NCBI GenBank assembly: GCA_030077755.1 | Contig: JAQJZZ010000014.1 | Location: 1,178,001-1,242,000 of the forward strand | DNA length: 64,000 bases | Origin: Filosporella fistucella | Taxonomy: Eukaryota; Ascomycota; Leotiomycetes; Helotiales | Direction of reading: 5' to 3' | Part shown: in pieces, positions 12,148-23,500 of the stretch | Layout of the letters: each line of letters begins with the position of its first letter | Numbering within the stretch: position 1 is the first letter of the stretch | Program-made: the position numbers and the translations under genes | Notes under the pieces: generated by a model | What the model saw: only the letters and a program-made list of their open reading frames with translations | The model's database searches: none | Told to the model about the DNA's origin: nothing

Positions 12148-13948
12148 TCATGACTCGTCCACCCATCCAATTGCTTGGCCCATCTTTACTTTTTGCCCTT
12201 TCTCAACACCCCAGTTCCAACCGCCCTTTCGTTTCGTCTTTTCACCCATCCAGCCTTCATCCAGACTGGGTCTTTGTCCCTTTGGTGCTTCGAATACTAG
12301 TACAATGGTGCTTCCTAATTGGAACCCTCCCATCTCTTCTCCACGCTTCAGTGCATGCCCATGAAGAATAGGACTTGCAGCTTCATAGGTAGCTTCCGCA
12401 AATCCACTGTATGGCTCACCACGCTTTGCTGCTTCTTCTGCAGCTCGGTCAGCTGCAGTGTCAGTTGTCAAAGAATTCGTTCGAAGCTCTCGATCAAAGT
12501 TGATCTTGATAGAGCCTACATTTGTAGCTCCTACAGGAGTGTACGAGAAGAAACCCCATCTCCATCTCCCTAAGAGTACCACTCTTTCATTGAGAGTGAA
12601 AAGTCCGGGCAGGGTACGTTGAAGGTATGGAGAAACGCTATACAGCTCGCCTGCGAAATGTCTTCGCTTCTCTGCAACCCAGGCACATGGTGAATGAAAC
12701 CGGTGGTAATCCCCAGGTGCGAGATAGATCACCACATAATACAATGCAGTCCGGTTTTCTGACGTGAGTAATGAATACCATGGCTTTTCACCCAGAGCGA
12801 GATCAGCACGGACCTCTGCCTCAGATGAAGCTGTTGACTTCGTTGACGCGTCCTCAGCTTTCTTCTGTTTGTTTTGGGGAGGGCCAGAAAACAAATTTGG
12901 CAAGGTGTACGAGATACCATTGACCATGGCAAACTCCTCGTCTTGCTTTATGATGTCTTCGTCGCCTTCTCGGCGGGCGGCCGAGCTTTGAAGGGAAGCA
13001 TCGTTTTTTGATGCGAAGATCCTCCCAGGAGTGGACGGATTGGGTGAGGTTCCTGGCTTGCTCGTTCCTAAAAGTGCATCTAAGCTATATGTCATGCCTT
13101 TGACTTGTTCCACTTCGCCACCCTCGATGGCGCCAAACTGGAGAACTCGACCATCAGATGGAGATAATAGTGCATTCTGATTCGGGTCTAAAGGTCGGGC
13201 ACCAGGCTTCAAAGTTCGATAGAAGAAAGACGCAAGGTTTGGGTAAACATGGAGATCGGGTTCTGATACTTCTGATAGACTGGATGCCGTTCAGCACTAT
13301 AATCTATTAGGGGATGGAATGCCGTACTTAACGCCAAAGATGAAAGAGTACAACTTGAAACCTGGAATACGTAGATAGTATGGTATCTCTAGCTCGTTGA
13401 ACTTTCCCCACAATCTTGACATAGCTTTTAAAGGTAGGGTCGACATCACTTGGACTTGCCTGATACATTTTAGTCATGGATTGTATGGATATTGGGATTG
13501 AGAAAGCCTACCATGGCCCAGTCGGTCTAATCCGCTCTCTTCTCTTTGGCCTCCCCCCAGAGTCGCCATTACCATCTGGGCCTACAATCCGCACATAGCC
13601 GTCATCGTCCAACTCTTCTTCCCGCCGCCTTGCCTTCTCCCTCTCGTTGACTCTATAAAGCTGACCGAGGCCGAGAAATCCAATTCCGACCACGGCAGGT
13701 ATTGGATACCATTTGATCTTTGTCTCGCCCAGAGCTTTACGTAGTCTCGTTCCAAAAGAGTCTTTATATTCTGGTTTCTGTCGATATAATCGAGTGGATG
13801 ATGAGAACAGACGCGAATTGTAACATCGACAAATGCATTGAGATTGTGACTGAGATAGGACTGCAGGAATACGTCGTAGAGCATGTGGAGAAGAAAGAAT
13901 ATGTTGCCTAGAATACGAAGCTATTGAGTGCGACGCCATTCTTAGCAA
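12148..13948 (-). CDS. PSD1: mitochondrial phosphatidylserine decarboxylase proenzyme
   Basis: Exons 13512-13948, 13328-13459 and 12148-13279 join to about 566 residues. It converts phosphatidylserine to phosphatidylethanolamine at the inner mitochondrial membrane. The N-terminus is basic and Ser/Arg-rich (mitochondrial presequence), followed by one hydrophobic segment around [19 protein letters not shown]. Conserved PSD blocks are present: [13 protein letters not shown] (created exactly by the second splice), [30 protein letters not shown] and, near residue 509, the self-cleavage motif LGST in [14 protein letters not shown], where the serine becomes the pyruvoyl group. An insertion of about 60 residues rich in Ser/Asp sits between two similar blocks ([13 protein letters not shown] and [13 protein letters not shown]). 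A second ATG three codons in (MASHS) is an equally good start. It lies 285 bases upstream of the oxidoreductase on the same strand. Confidence 0.95.
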
Positions 13949-14320
13949 CTGCGGTGGAATTCGTTTCTTTCTCTACTCGCCCGTGAAACAATTCCCAGTT
14001 CGAAGATGAAATATGACGACTGACGTGCAGTGGGATATTGCTGGCAGTTTAGCTCACCGCCTTTGGTTGACAGGGGGGCTCGGCAACCAGCTTGAATACC
14101 ATACGTGGTGTATTGATCAGCTACAATCTGTAAATAGTCCAGACATCACTCTATTCAAACCATCGTCTCAGCATTTCTTTTCGTGCTTTCTCTTGGTTTC
14201 CAATTGCGCAATATGGACTTGTGACATCCATATCTCCTTGCCGTTCAACCGAGAAAGTGTTCATAACCATAGTTGATATTTGACATTTGTCACAGTCAAC
14301 ACTTACTGTCTACCAGGACA
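13949..14320. other. divergent promoter region of PSD1 and the ubiquitin-domain gene
   Basis: The 372 bases between the two divergent starts must hold both promoters. No TATA box or known factor site stands out clearly, and no gene is seen. Confidence 0.5.
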
Positions 14321-16665
14321 ATGTCACAGTCCACAGAAGTACCAGCTGCCAGCGATGCACCCACGAACGAGGAAGAGCTTTCGGAGCCGTTGACTTTCAC
14401 TTTACATGTCGTTTCGCCATCAGTCGGTGTTAGCAGCCCTCTGAACTTCCCTCATTTGCCTGCTACAACTACTGTGAAACAACTGAAGGAGAAGATTCGG
14501 AATGCCTTACCTTCAAAGCCCATCGACGAAAGCCAGCGGCTTATTCATCGCGGACGAATGCTGGGAAGAGAAACTGAGACCATGGCAGATATTTTCGGGC
14601 ATGAAACGGTAAGCTGAATCCGTTCCCACCTCAGAATAATCCTGAATCTTCAATGTAGCTTGCAAATCCGGAATCACAGACAATTCATCTAGTCTTGCGC
14701 CCTACCACATTAGAATCCGCCTCATCTGTTCCAAGTACATCTGCGCCCTCAACGGTGCCGCAGACAGCAACACCTAACCCCCCACTCCCCCCTCAATATC
14801 TACCTCGACCACAATCAACTCCTGTGAACCCGATGCATGGGATGCAAGCTCAACAGCCTTTGCCCGGTTTCCAACATGCACAACAGCATCAATTAGTACA
14901 TCAAGTTGAGCACGTTCAAAATATTATGGCCCAAAGACTTCAGCAACTGCAACGGGAGACTCAGCGTCTGCATAATGAAATGGGGATACTTGAACAGAGA
15001 GCTCGTCTCCACAGACCTGGTCCCCCGCCTATGTTCAATGGCCAGCCCTTGAACGGTCCCCAAATTCATATGCCTCAGAATCCAATGGCCCAGCAGCAGG
15101 GTCTGTTTCGAATCCCGGCAGGGGCACCGCCCACAATGACCGCCACGCTACAGAACTTGATCAACCAACAGCAACGAGACCGAGCTGCTGAAGGGCGACA
15201 AGGTGCCCAAGATAATACCGGACAACCACTCCCTAGAGGACCTTCCACAACAGCTTCGGGTAGAGCTAGCCCAAATATCCACCGCCCTGATCATATGACA
15301 ACTTACACCCGGGATGGGATAGGTCCTAATGGAGAGAGATGGCATATGACTGTGAATGCGGCTACCACTACTGTGCCAATAGCTCAACCTCACCATCCCC
15401 ATCATCATGCTGTCCAAGCTGAGAATTCCAATGCTGATTTGGCTACACTGCTACGAAATTTTACCAATCAAACGAATCAGATTGCCCAAAACAATATGCA
15501 GCGAAGTGCTTCGAATCCAACGCCCACCCGCAGTTTCTTAGATCCATTGGGGGGACCATCTGTGACTTCGGAACAATCAAGCACCTCCGTTACGATAGGT
15601 GCATCTCCTACCGCAACAACATTTCTCTCTTCCAGCTTTCCCACCCCTCAAATTGAAGCCCATTCGGCAGCTCAAGCATTCAACCAAGCTGCGACACCGA
15701 GCACACATGAACCTCTAGTTTATATTCTATCATCCCCCTCGGGACCCCGTGCTTTACTAGTCACGAATGCGGAGACATATTTCACCCCCCGCAATCCTTC
15801 TAGACATTCTCAACCAAATGGCCAGCCTCAAGCCCAAGCTGGGAATCGTGCCGATGTTGCCGCTCGATTTAGACCACACCGTCAGCCACATCGTGGTAAC
15901 GATCAGCAAAATGCGAATCCGTTTGTTCCGGTGGATGCAGCTCACGCAAATCCAGGCGCAGGTGCATTGGCTGCTCAGATCGGCCCCATGCTGTGGTTGA
16001 TTGTCAGACTTGTTGGTTTCGTCTGGTTCTTTACAGCTGGAGATCCTAGTTGGACTAGATGGTTGATGGTTAGTGCTCTTGCCGTTGTCGTATTCATTTA
16101 TAACACTGGTATCCTTAATGGGGTTGCGGAGCAGTTCTGGGGTCCTGTGAGAAGGCATCTTGAGGCACTGATACCACTGGGTCCTGCAGAAGCAGCTTTA
16201 ATACCTGCTGCAAATGCTGCAGTCCCTCCTCAGCCAGGCGATGTAGTCGCACCTGTAGGGGACGCAAACCCAGAGCAACGGCGGAGACGTGGTGAACCAG
16301 ATCCTGCTCAAGTTGCGGCGACATTGATCGAAAGGCAAAGACAGCAAAGACAAGCCAATGAGAATTGGCTCATGGCCCAAGTCCGTCGAGCTGAGCATTC
16401 ACTACTACTATTCCTTGCGAGCCTGGTACCCGGAGTGGGTGAGAGGCATATTGCTGCTCGTGAAGCCGAAGCAAATGCTGCAGAAGCAGAGAGACAACGC
16501 CTAATAGAGGCTGCAAATGCTGTAGAAGATGAGAATGCAAATACCCAGGGAGAAGGTGAAGAGGGTGGCGCAGCGGCGGAAGCTGGGGAGAATCAGCCAG
16601 GGGGGCCGAATCCAGACAAGCCAGAGGACGCTGTCACCCCCAATCCACCCTTGATTGAGGTCTGA
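14321..16665 (+). CDS. ubiquitin-like domain ER membrane protein, HERP/Usa1-like
   Basis: Two exons (14321-14608, 14659-16665) give about 764 residues. A ubiquitin-like fold covers about residues 24-112: FTLHVVSPS, the TTVKQLKEKI helix, SQRLIHRGRML, and the exon junction leading to QTIHLVLRP. A long Gln/Pro/Ala-rich disordered part follows (with NPMAQQQ-type and poly-His-like HPHHH stretches). Around residues 535-585 there are two adjacent hydrophobic segments (MLWLIVRLVGFVWFF and WLMVSALAVVVFIY) that would form a membrane hairpin. The tail is Glu/Ala-rich and acidic. This order (ubiquitin-like domain, linker, membrane hairpin) is that of animal HERPUD1 and yeast Usa1, scaffolds of the Hrd1 ER-degradation ligase. 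Dsc3, a subunit of the fungal Golgi Dsc ligase, has a related plan and is the main alternative. Confidence 0.8.
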
Positions 16666-17242
16666 TTAATCAGGTTAACATTGCTCGAATTAATTGGTGC
16701 TACATCTTGTACAGTATTGCAGGGGCTTAGCGACAGCTTGATGACAAAATGATACCAGCAGAAGTGCGTCGGATAGGACGTTTGATATCCATTTTTACAT
16801 TCCCAACACCTCGTCGAAATAAAAGTGACATGAATCAGATGAGATTTTTGTGCCTTCGAGGTCCCAGGAAAGTATGAGTGTAGTAATTCTGCTGGCACAT
16901 TTATATTTGACTACTAAGCCAATTTGCGAGCAACTCTTCTAACTTACCGGTCATGGTGTGAAATTCAGACTGTTTCTTGTTCTTACTTGTCCCGGAAGCT
17001 AGGCTGTAACTACGGCCTTCATTTCTACAATTTCATGTCTACAATTTGTTCTCACATACTGCTTGGAAGTCACGAGGACACGTTCTCGAGTAAAAACATT
17101 GTCACATTTACCAAATGGAGAGAAACATGATCATGGAACCATTTGAATTTAAGTTTAAAATATTGATGTGGAAGAGAAGAAGTCTTCGAAGCCCAAGAAA
17201 AAGCGAGACTGATCGCTAGACGAATAACAAAGATGGCCAAAC
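16666..17242. other. convergent 3' spacer, no gene seen
   Basis: These 577 bases separate two convergent genes. The sequence is A/T-rich in parts and all frames are short. I see no gene or repeat. Confidence 0.6.
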
Positions 17243-18916
17243 TCAAAGACCAGACCAGCTGTCTCTGGTTCTTTGTCTCTTCACAGCTCGCATTTCCCGT
17301 GGGCTTGAAAGCCTTCTCCTCAAAATACCTTCATCGAGTATGTTATCATTATCGTCGTCGTCATCGTTTGCCCTACGACGCTTTTTGCCTTCCTTTCGTG
17401 TCGGTTTTCGGTTCGCAACATAGACATCAACATTATTCAGATGCCTATCGATGGTGTTGCCACCTCGCTGCTCACGAATACCCTGGTAATGCTGTGGCTG
17501 TTGCTCAAGATGCTCTTGGGTCAGTAGGTAGCAAAGAGTGTACTGGTAGTAGTCTGCTGGGCGGAAACCATCTTGGAACTCAGCCCACGGGATGGACTTA
17601 TCAATGTACCTTTGTGCGACGTCCTCCATGCTGAGGTGATCTCGTGTGATAGCCATCTTATTCTTGCCCTCGAGGAGTCGACGGGTGTCTGGTTTGACAT
17701 TGAAAACCTTACAAATCTGAGGGAAGTCCAGGAATTTTTCTAGACAGAAGAGATGCACGTACCCGGCGTTGTGGTATGGATCTGTCTTGCCGCCATGCTG
17801 ATAAAACTGCTCGTCGAAGCAAACTCTGAACATCCCCTTTCGAATTGTCCTTTTGGGGTCAGGGCAGCAATTAAAACGACACTTCTCAGAATTCTTATTT
17901 GGGTAGCGACGGCTGCTGTCTGCTGGAACTGTCTGGATCCAGAGAGTGAGACCAGAATTCTTGGCATCTGAGGCCGGTTGGCCTATCAAGTTGAGAGGGT
18001 GCTGGCCGATGTACTCGCTGATCTGCTCAGGAGTGAAAGTCGATGCGGGTTCAAGCTCTCCAAAATTGGTGTAACGAAAGAGATGCTCACCTGTGACTTT
18101 GTCGATAGTTCCCCATGGCGCTGTTCGCGTAGATTCTACCTTGTAATATTCTGTTGCATCAAAGTTCATGATGTTAAGAGGTCTTTTGTTTTGCTTCTTC
18201 TTCACTCCCGTGAACTTAGCCTTCAAGACAGACCTTGCAGGGGATCTCGGACTCCTTCGATCAGGGGAACGTTGGGAACGGCTGCGCTTGCGAGCTCTTT
18301 CGGCAGACTTACTCTTGATACAGTCATCCATATCTTGTTGAGTCAATTGCATGTCTGGAGCTTGGTTTTGGCGTTCTAGTTCCCGCTCGAGAGCTTCCTG
18401 GAGCACTTTCTCGAATGGGTACTGCACTACGTCAATAATCTTGAGCGGTGTTCTCGCGTCAGGGAAAGAATCGAGGATGCGGTTGAGATAGAGATTTTGG
18501 TTCGGTCCCATGTACCCACTTGGGTCCGGCTGCATAGTATGTCCAGCTGGTGGAATTTCATATAAAGCATCTTCGTTTGAAGCGGGTGCTGCGATCTGCT
18601 CAAGGGGATTTGGGAGAGCGACGAGGTTATTTTCGATGCAGTTCATGGGACTCGCAATTTTACCAAGGTCGACACCAGTGAGATCGCTGGAACCTTCCCA
18701 CTCAGCATTTCCACTTGGCTCATTTACTCGTGTCTGAAGAGCAGGTGCTACTTGGTCTTGCATGAATTCCTCAAAGGCGAAGTCTTCAAGGATACTGGGA
18801 TCATAGCTTGGGCTTCCAACGATGTTGGCAGCACCATGAATCTGATCATTTGTCCCATCATCCTGGCCTAAGTATCCAATGAGTTCGTCAATATTTGTGG
18901 GGTCGAAGTGGTCCAT
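17243..18916 (-). CDS. uncharacterised protein with RS-rich middle and Cys/His cluster
   Basis: One uninterrupted frame encodes about 557 residues from the ATG at 18916 (MDHFDPTNIDELIGYLG). An in-frame ATG at 19003 would add a Pro-rich, hydrophobic leader that looks like translated 5' leader, so the shorter start is preferred. The first 200 residues are acidic and disordered. A basic stretch with SRSQRSPDRRSPRSPAR follows and suggests a nuclear localisation. The conserved-looking core (about 270-510) carries a Cys/His cluster: KCRFNCCPDP, FRVCFDEQF, YHNAGYVHLFCLEKF, which could bind zinc. The tail is basic with a run of Asp/Asn (DDDDDNDN) and ends in an Arg-rich segment. I do not recognise the family. 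A DNA- or chromatin-linked role would be only a guess from composition. Confidence 0.75.
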   Translation of the reverse strand: MDHFDPTNIDELIGYLGQDDGTNDQIHGAANIVGSPSYDPSILEDFAFEEFMQDQVAPALQTRVNEPSGNAEWEGSSDLTGVDLGKIASPMNCIENNLVALPNPLEQIAAPASNEDALYEIPPAGHTMQPDPSGYMGPNQNLYLNRILDSFPDARTPLKIIDVVQYPFEKVLQEALERELERQNQAPDMQLTQQDMDDCIKSKSAERARKRSRSQRSPDRRSPRSPARSVLKAKFTGVKKKQNKRPLNIMNFDATEYYKVESTRTAPWGTIDKVTGEHLFRYTNFGELEPASTFTPEQISEYIGQHPLNLIGQPASDAKNSGLTLWIQTVPADSSRRYPNKNSEKCRFNCCPDPKRTIRKGMFRVCFDEQFYQHGGKTDPYHNAGYVHLFCLEKFLDFPQICKVFNVKPDTRRLLEGKNKMAITRDHLSMEDVAQRYIDKSIPWAEFQDGFRPADYYQYTLCYLLTQEHLEQQPQHYQGIREQRGGNTIDRHLNNVDVYVANRKPTRKEGKKRRRANDDDDDNDNILDEGILRRRLSSPREMRAVKRQRTRDSWSGL

Positions 18917-19207
18917 TTCAGTTGTATAATATGACAGCGCTGCTGTGATAATTGTAATGAGTGTATTTTGTAGGGGAAACGGCGGGGGTGAGGGTAGGGG
19001 CACGATCCAGTCGTGAGCGAGTGTGGAGTGTTGAATGAGTTTGTGGCGAGGAACAGGAGAAAATGAAATGAGTCAAGTGACAATGGGGATTGTCTGCATA
19101 TATAGTACTTCGAGGATCAAAGGTAGCGACTGTTCTTTGTGCAACACGATCAACCCGCCGAGAATTGTCAAGATTTGAACAAAGGAATCCATTAATAGGT
19201 TCGAAGA

Positions 19208-19472
19208 TCAAAAGGGTTTAATCGAGAAGGCATCCAAGAACTGACCGTAGTAGTCTGAAAGGAATGTCGTCATTGGGACAATCAATCGTGGAAGAAGATT
19301 TCATTGTCTATAGAGAGCTCATGTTAAAGAGAAGATAATACCTAGTCCAAACGCAATTGAAGGAAAAATAACCAGATAGGCGGTCCAGACAAAGGACACA
19401 AGAGCCACCTTCGGCCTGATGGATTCACGCCATCGCTTCGAAGCGTCCAAAATCTGTAAGCAGGAAAAGAAC
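19208..19472 (-). CDS. small single-pass membrane protein, first exon uncertain
   Basis: Two segments read well and splice in frame: 19342-19453 and 19208-19254, with a GTATTATC donor and a TTTCAG acceptor. They encode ILDASKRWRESIRPK, then VALVSFVWTAYLVIFPSIAF (one membrane segment), then DYYGQFLDAFSIKPF and a stop. Together they give about 52 residues that end in a short soluble tail. The segment at 19453 is preceded by a strong pyrimidine tract and TTACAG, so an exon lies upstream. The only nearby in-frame partner is MKMAGQA ending at about 19477, but joining it would need an intron of just 23 bases, shorter than any other here. A more distant first exon in 19480-19800 is therefore likely. 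No family is recognised. The reading frame is not reported by simple ORF search because each exon is short. Confidence 0.55.
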
Positions 19473-19477
19473 TAACT

Positions 19478-20569
19478 GCCTGTCCCGCCATCTTCATTCC
19501 GTGCCTCTCCCCGAGAGTCAACCCGTTGAAAATGTCTTATTTGTGGGATGTCCTGTACTTGCGTTTCTGGTGTGTATAGCAGTAAGTTTAAATACCTTAA
19601 TGGGTGGACTATGCAAAATATTTCACACCAACACAACGTACACCTGCTGTATGACACCCCTCCAAAATAAGACAGCCCATTCGGACTGACCCCCAGAGGG
19701 AGACGCGAGCAACAGAAGGGAAGCGGATCGAGAGCTAGTTCACTTTGCAGTATAGGAGCCTGTAATCTCAAGTCAGCGGCCGCGCGGTACATGTAGGGGC
19801 TGGTATTGAGAGTAGCGAGTTGCAGTTTTCAGAAGGTCTCCAAGAATACCACACGCTGCTGGAAAATGAATCCCAGCAGTTCAGAACAGGTCTGTGAAAT
19901 CTTATGATTTTCTCATCACTTTGCAATGGGCGTCCGACAAATGAAATGGAAAGGACATCAGTGTAACATACATAAGGGAGCCGCCTCAGAGCTATATCAT
20001 ATATCGCTGGTATAGTTAGTGTTCGATCTCGCATGATGCCGTATAGGATATCTCTATAGTAGATGAGGCTCGATCGACCTCAACGTAATCTACATGCAGC
20101 AAATTATAATGCCTAGCCCCAGCTTGACCTTGTTGAAGACAGTTTGTGGTTGTAGTATCGGTACTGGATACCAAAGAGGCGGGAGAAAAATATACTGAGA
20201 AGAAGAAAGCGCTGAAGTGGGCAAAGATTTTATCTGCGTGAAGGGTCTTTAGATGGCCCGTGCGGGAGTGGCGCCGCGGTAGTCTCAAAGTAGACTAGGG
20301 CTTCTCGGCCCCAAATGGAAGGCTCAATCGTCAATCGAGCGAGGCAGGTTTATCCATGAATACGAAGTCAACCAGAGAGAGTTTCTTTGCCATCCTATCT
20401 GCGCCTGGATAATGCTTTCGTGCCATTGTGAAGCCAACGATCTCGATATTAACCGCTGAACTCAGCGTAGTCATTTATGCTCTCTGCGACACCGCCTTAA
20501 AGTCGCCAAACTCGAACATTGCGCGGGACTGGCTTCCGGAGCTTGTCCCCGTATCGAGAAAATATCAAG
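19478..20569. other. intergenic region upstream of CPS1 and of the small membrane gene
   Basis: This stretch separates two divergent genes and probably contains the missing first exon of the small membrane protein as well as both promoters. A minus-strand frame at 19472-19792 has no protein-like features. Nothing else can be supported. Confidence 0.5.
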
Positions 20570-23500
20570 ATGGAAGCAGGACATCCAGAGCTTCAGGAGA
20601 AGCTGCAAGAGCTGGAGCATGAGTTGGAGGTGAGTTTAGTCCTTTCCAGAGAAGAACTCGCTGGAGGGGCAAGTATTGCGTGGAAAGTCGCATGCTGTTG
20701 AAGTTGTCCTCGAGGAAATACCTCCATAAAGGAAACCACTGACTCTATATAATTAGGAAGGAGATATCACGGAAAAGGGGTATGCAATTCGTAACACTTC
20801 TTTTGCGCTCAAAAATCCCTTATTTCTCTGCAACATCTCCCATGTCTAATTTCACCAATTTAGTTACCAAAAACGACGAACAATTCTATTATCACAATAT
20901 CTGGGTGCTTCAGCTGTAGCAGCAGATTTGAAAGGGTTGCGGGTACACTCTCCTGACAATACTGCACATCCATCAAATGATGGCTCTCGCAATGCCTCTT
21001 TAGCGGCACTCAATGCGAACTCAAATTACGGCCAATATGGCCCCCGCCCAGAAGTGCCTCCTCAGTCCCCTGCAAGATCAGGCTCTGCTGGACGTTTAGA
21101 TACAATGGGGAGCGAGTATCCAAGTTTTTCCACGAACAGAGAACAAGCCGGTGGATTTGCCTATGCTGGACCTCCGACACAACTCCGTTTGGGAGTACAC
21201 AACCCGATACACAGAAAGTCGTATGGAGCAGAGACATTTCTCCCAGTGACTCCGGGATCTGGAGAGAACTCTATGGAGCCAAGTATGACAATGGCATCTG
21301 TATCGCGCTCAAATTACGCCTTCAATCCTGCACATCAGACAGGATATGTAGAGCACCAGGGAGACCCATATGAAAGTGTCGCGGGGACAATGATGGACTC
21401 GCATGGCACGATGCTGGGAGAATCTCAGCAAGGATACTTCTCTGACTTTGCTGGTCAACAAGGCTATGAGAATGCCCATCCAAATCACTATGGCGGAGGG
21501 CCGCATCGCTACTCATCCAGCGACGCATTCTCACCAACAGCAGCCATGGCACCTCCTATGCTGACAACCAGTGACTTGCCACCGCCCGCTGCTCTCGAGT
21601 ACCAAATGCCACTAGAACCACGAGATGTTCCTTTTGCTGTCTACGATCCCCATGACGGCAATACTCCCATGTCGAAGTTCGACAATATTGCAGCTGTGCT
21701 TAGGCACCGGAGCCGTACAACAGCTAAAATGCCCGCGTACTGGGTATTAGATAGTAAAGGCAAGGAAATATCTTCAATCACGTGGGACAAACTCACAAGC
21801 AGGGCCGAGAAGGTTGCGCAAGTGATTCGAGACAAGAGTTCCTTGTATCGTGGAGATAGAGTTGCATTGATTTACAGGGATACCGAGATTATCGATTTTG
21901 CTATTGCTCTCCTTGGATGCTTCATTGCTGGAGTTGTTGCAGTTCCTATAAATGATTTGGAAGACTATGCAAAACTCAACGTTATTCTCACCTCCACGCA
22001 AGCCCATCTTGCACTTACTACGGACAACAATCTGAAGGCATTCCAGCGGGATATAACGACACAGAAACTCAATTGGCCACGTGGTGTGGAGTGGTGGAAG
22101 ACAAATGAGTTCGGCAGTTTTCATCCCAAGAAGAAGGACGATGTCCCAGCTCTTACGGTTCCGGACCTAGCATATATCGAGTTTTCACGTGCTCCAACAG
22201 GCGATTTACGAGGTGTTGTAATGAGCCATCGTACTATTATGCACCAAATGGCTTGTCTGAGTGCCATATTATCCACCGTACCTTCCGGTAAAGGTGATAC
22301 GTTTAATACTGGCCTGCGGGACAAAAATGGCAGACTCATGGCTGGAAACAGTAATCAAGGAGAAATCCTCCTTTCATATCTAGATCCACGACAGGGTATC
22401 GGCATGATCCTCGGAGTATTGCTGACAGTATATGGTGGTCATACGACCGTATGGATGGAGAACAAGGCCGTCGAAACACCTGGGCTATATGCACACTTGA
22501 TCACGAAATACAAAGCAACTTTAATGTTGGCCGACTACCCTGGCTTGAAAAGAGCAGCATACAATTACCAACAAGATCCCATGACGACAAGAAATTTCAA
22601 GAAAGGGATGGAGCCGAATTTTCAGCACGTCAAGCTCTGTCTTATTGATGCTCTGACGGTTGATAGTGAATTCCATGAAGTGCTGGCCGACAGGTGGCTC
22701 CGTCCCATGCGCAATCCTCGAGCACGCGAGTTGGTGGCTCCTATGCTATGCCTGCCAGAGCATGGCGGCATGGTCATTAGCATGCGGGATTGGCTCGGTG
22801 GTGAAGAGCGCATGGGTTGCCCTCTGAAGCTTGACATGTCGGACGATAACTCATTCGAAGAAAAGGCTGAGGAAGAGAAGGACAGAGAGAAAGAGAAGCC
22901 ATCAGGAAATGGGTTTGGAAGCTTGATTGGAGGTGGCACTGTAACAACTACTGAACATCAAGAGAGGACAGCGCTTAGCGAAGTCTTACTGGATCGTGAG
23001 GCCTTGAAAACAAACGAAGTTGTGGTAGTAGCAATTGGCGACGAAGCTCGCAAGAAAGCCCTCACGGAGCCTGGAACTGTTCGAGTGGGTGCATTTGGCT
23101 TTCCGATACCTGATGCTACTTTGGCCGTTGTTGATCCCGAAACTGGCCTTCTTGCAACTCCTCACTCTGTGGGCGAAATCTGGGTTGACTCTCCATCCCT
23201 TTCCGGAGGATTTTGGGCTCTTCCAAAACACACCGAACAGATATTTCATGCACGACCTTTCAAGTTCAATGCCGGAGACCCGACTCCGATGATGGTAGAG
23301 CCTGAGTTTCTTCGAACTGGGTTGCTAGGAACGGTGATCGAAGGCAAAATCTTCGTCCTAGGTCTTTACGAAGACAGAATCCGCCAAAAGGTTGAGTGGG
23401 TTGAGCACGGCCACGAAGTCGCCGAACATCGCTACTTCTTCGTCCAACACATCATTGTGAGCATCATGAAAAACGTACCAAAAATTTATGACTGCTCGGC

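Noticed and set aside
11864..12166. In-frame N-terminal extension of the FAD oxidoreductase from an ATG at 12166
   Set aside because: It would overlap the end of PSD1 and adds about 100 residues with no fold before the FAD motif, which normally sits near the N-terminus.
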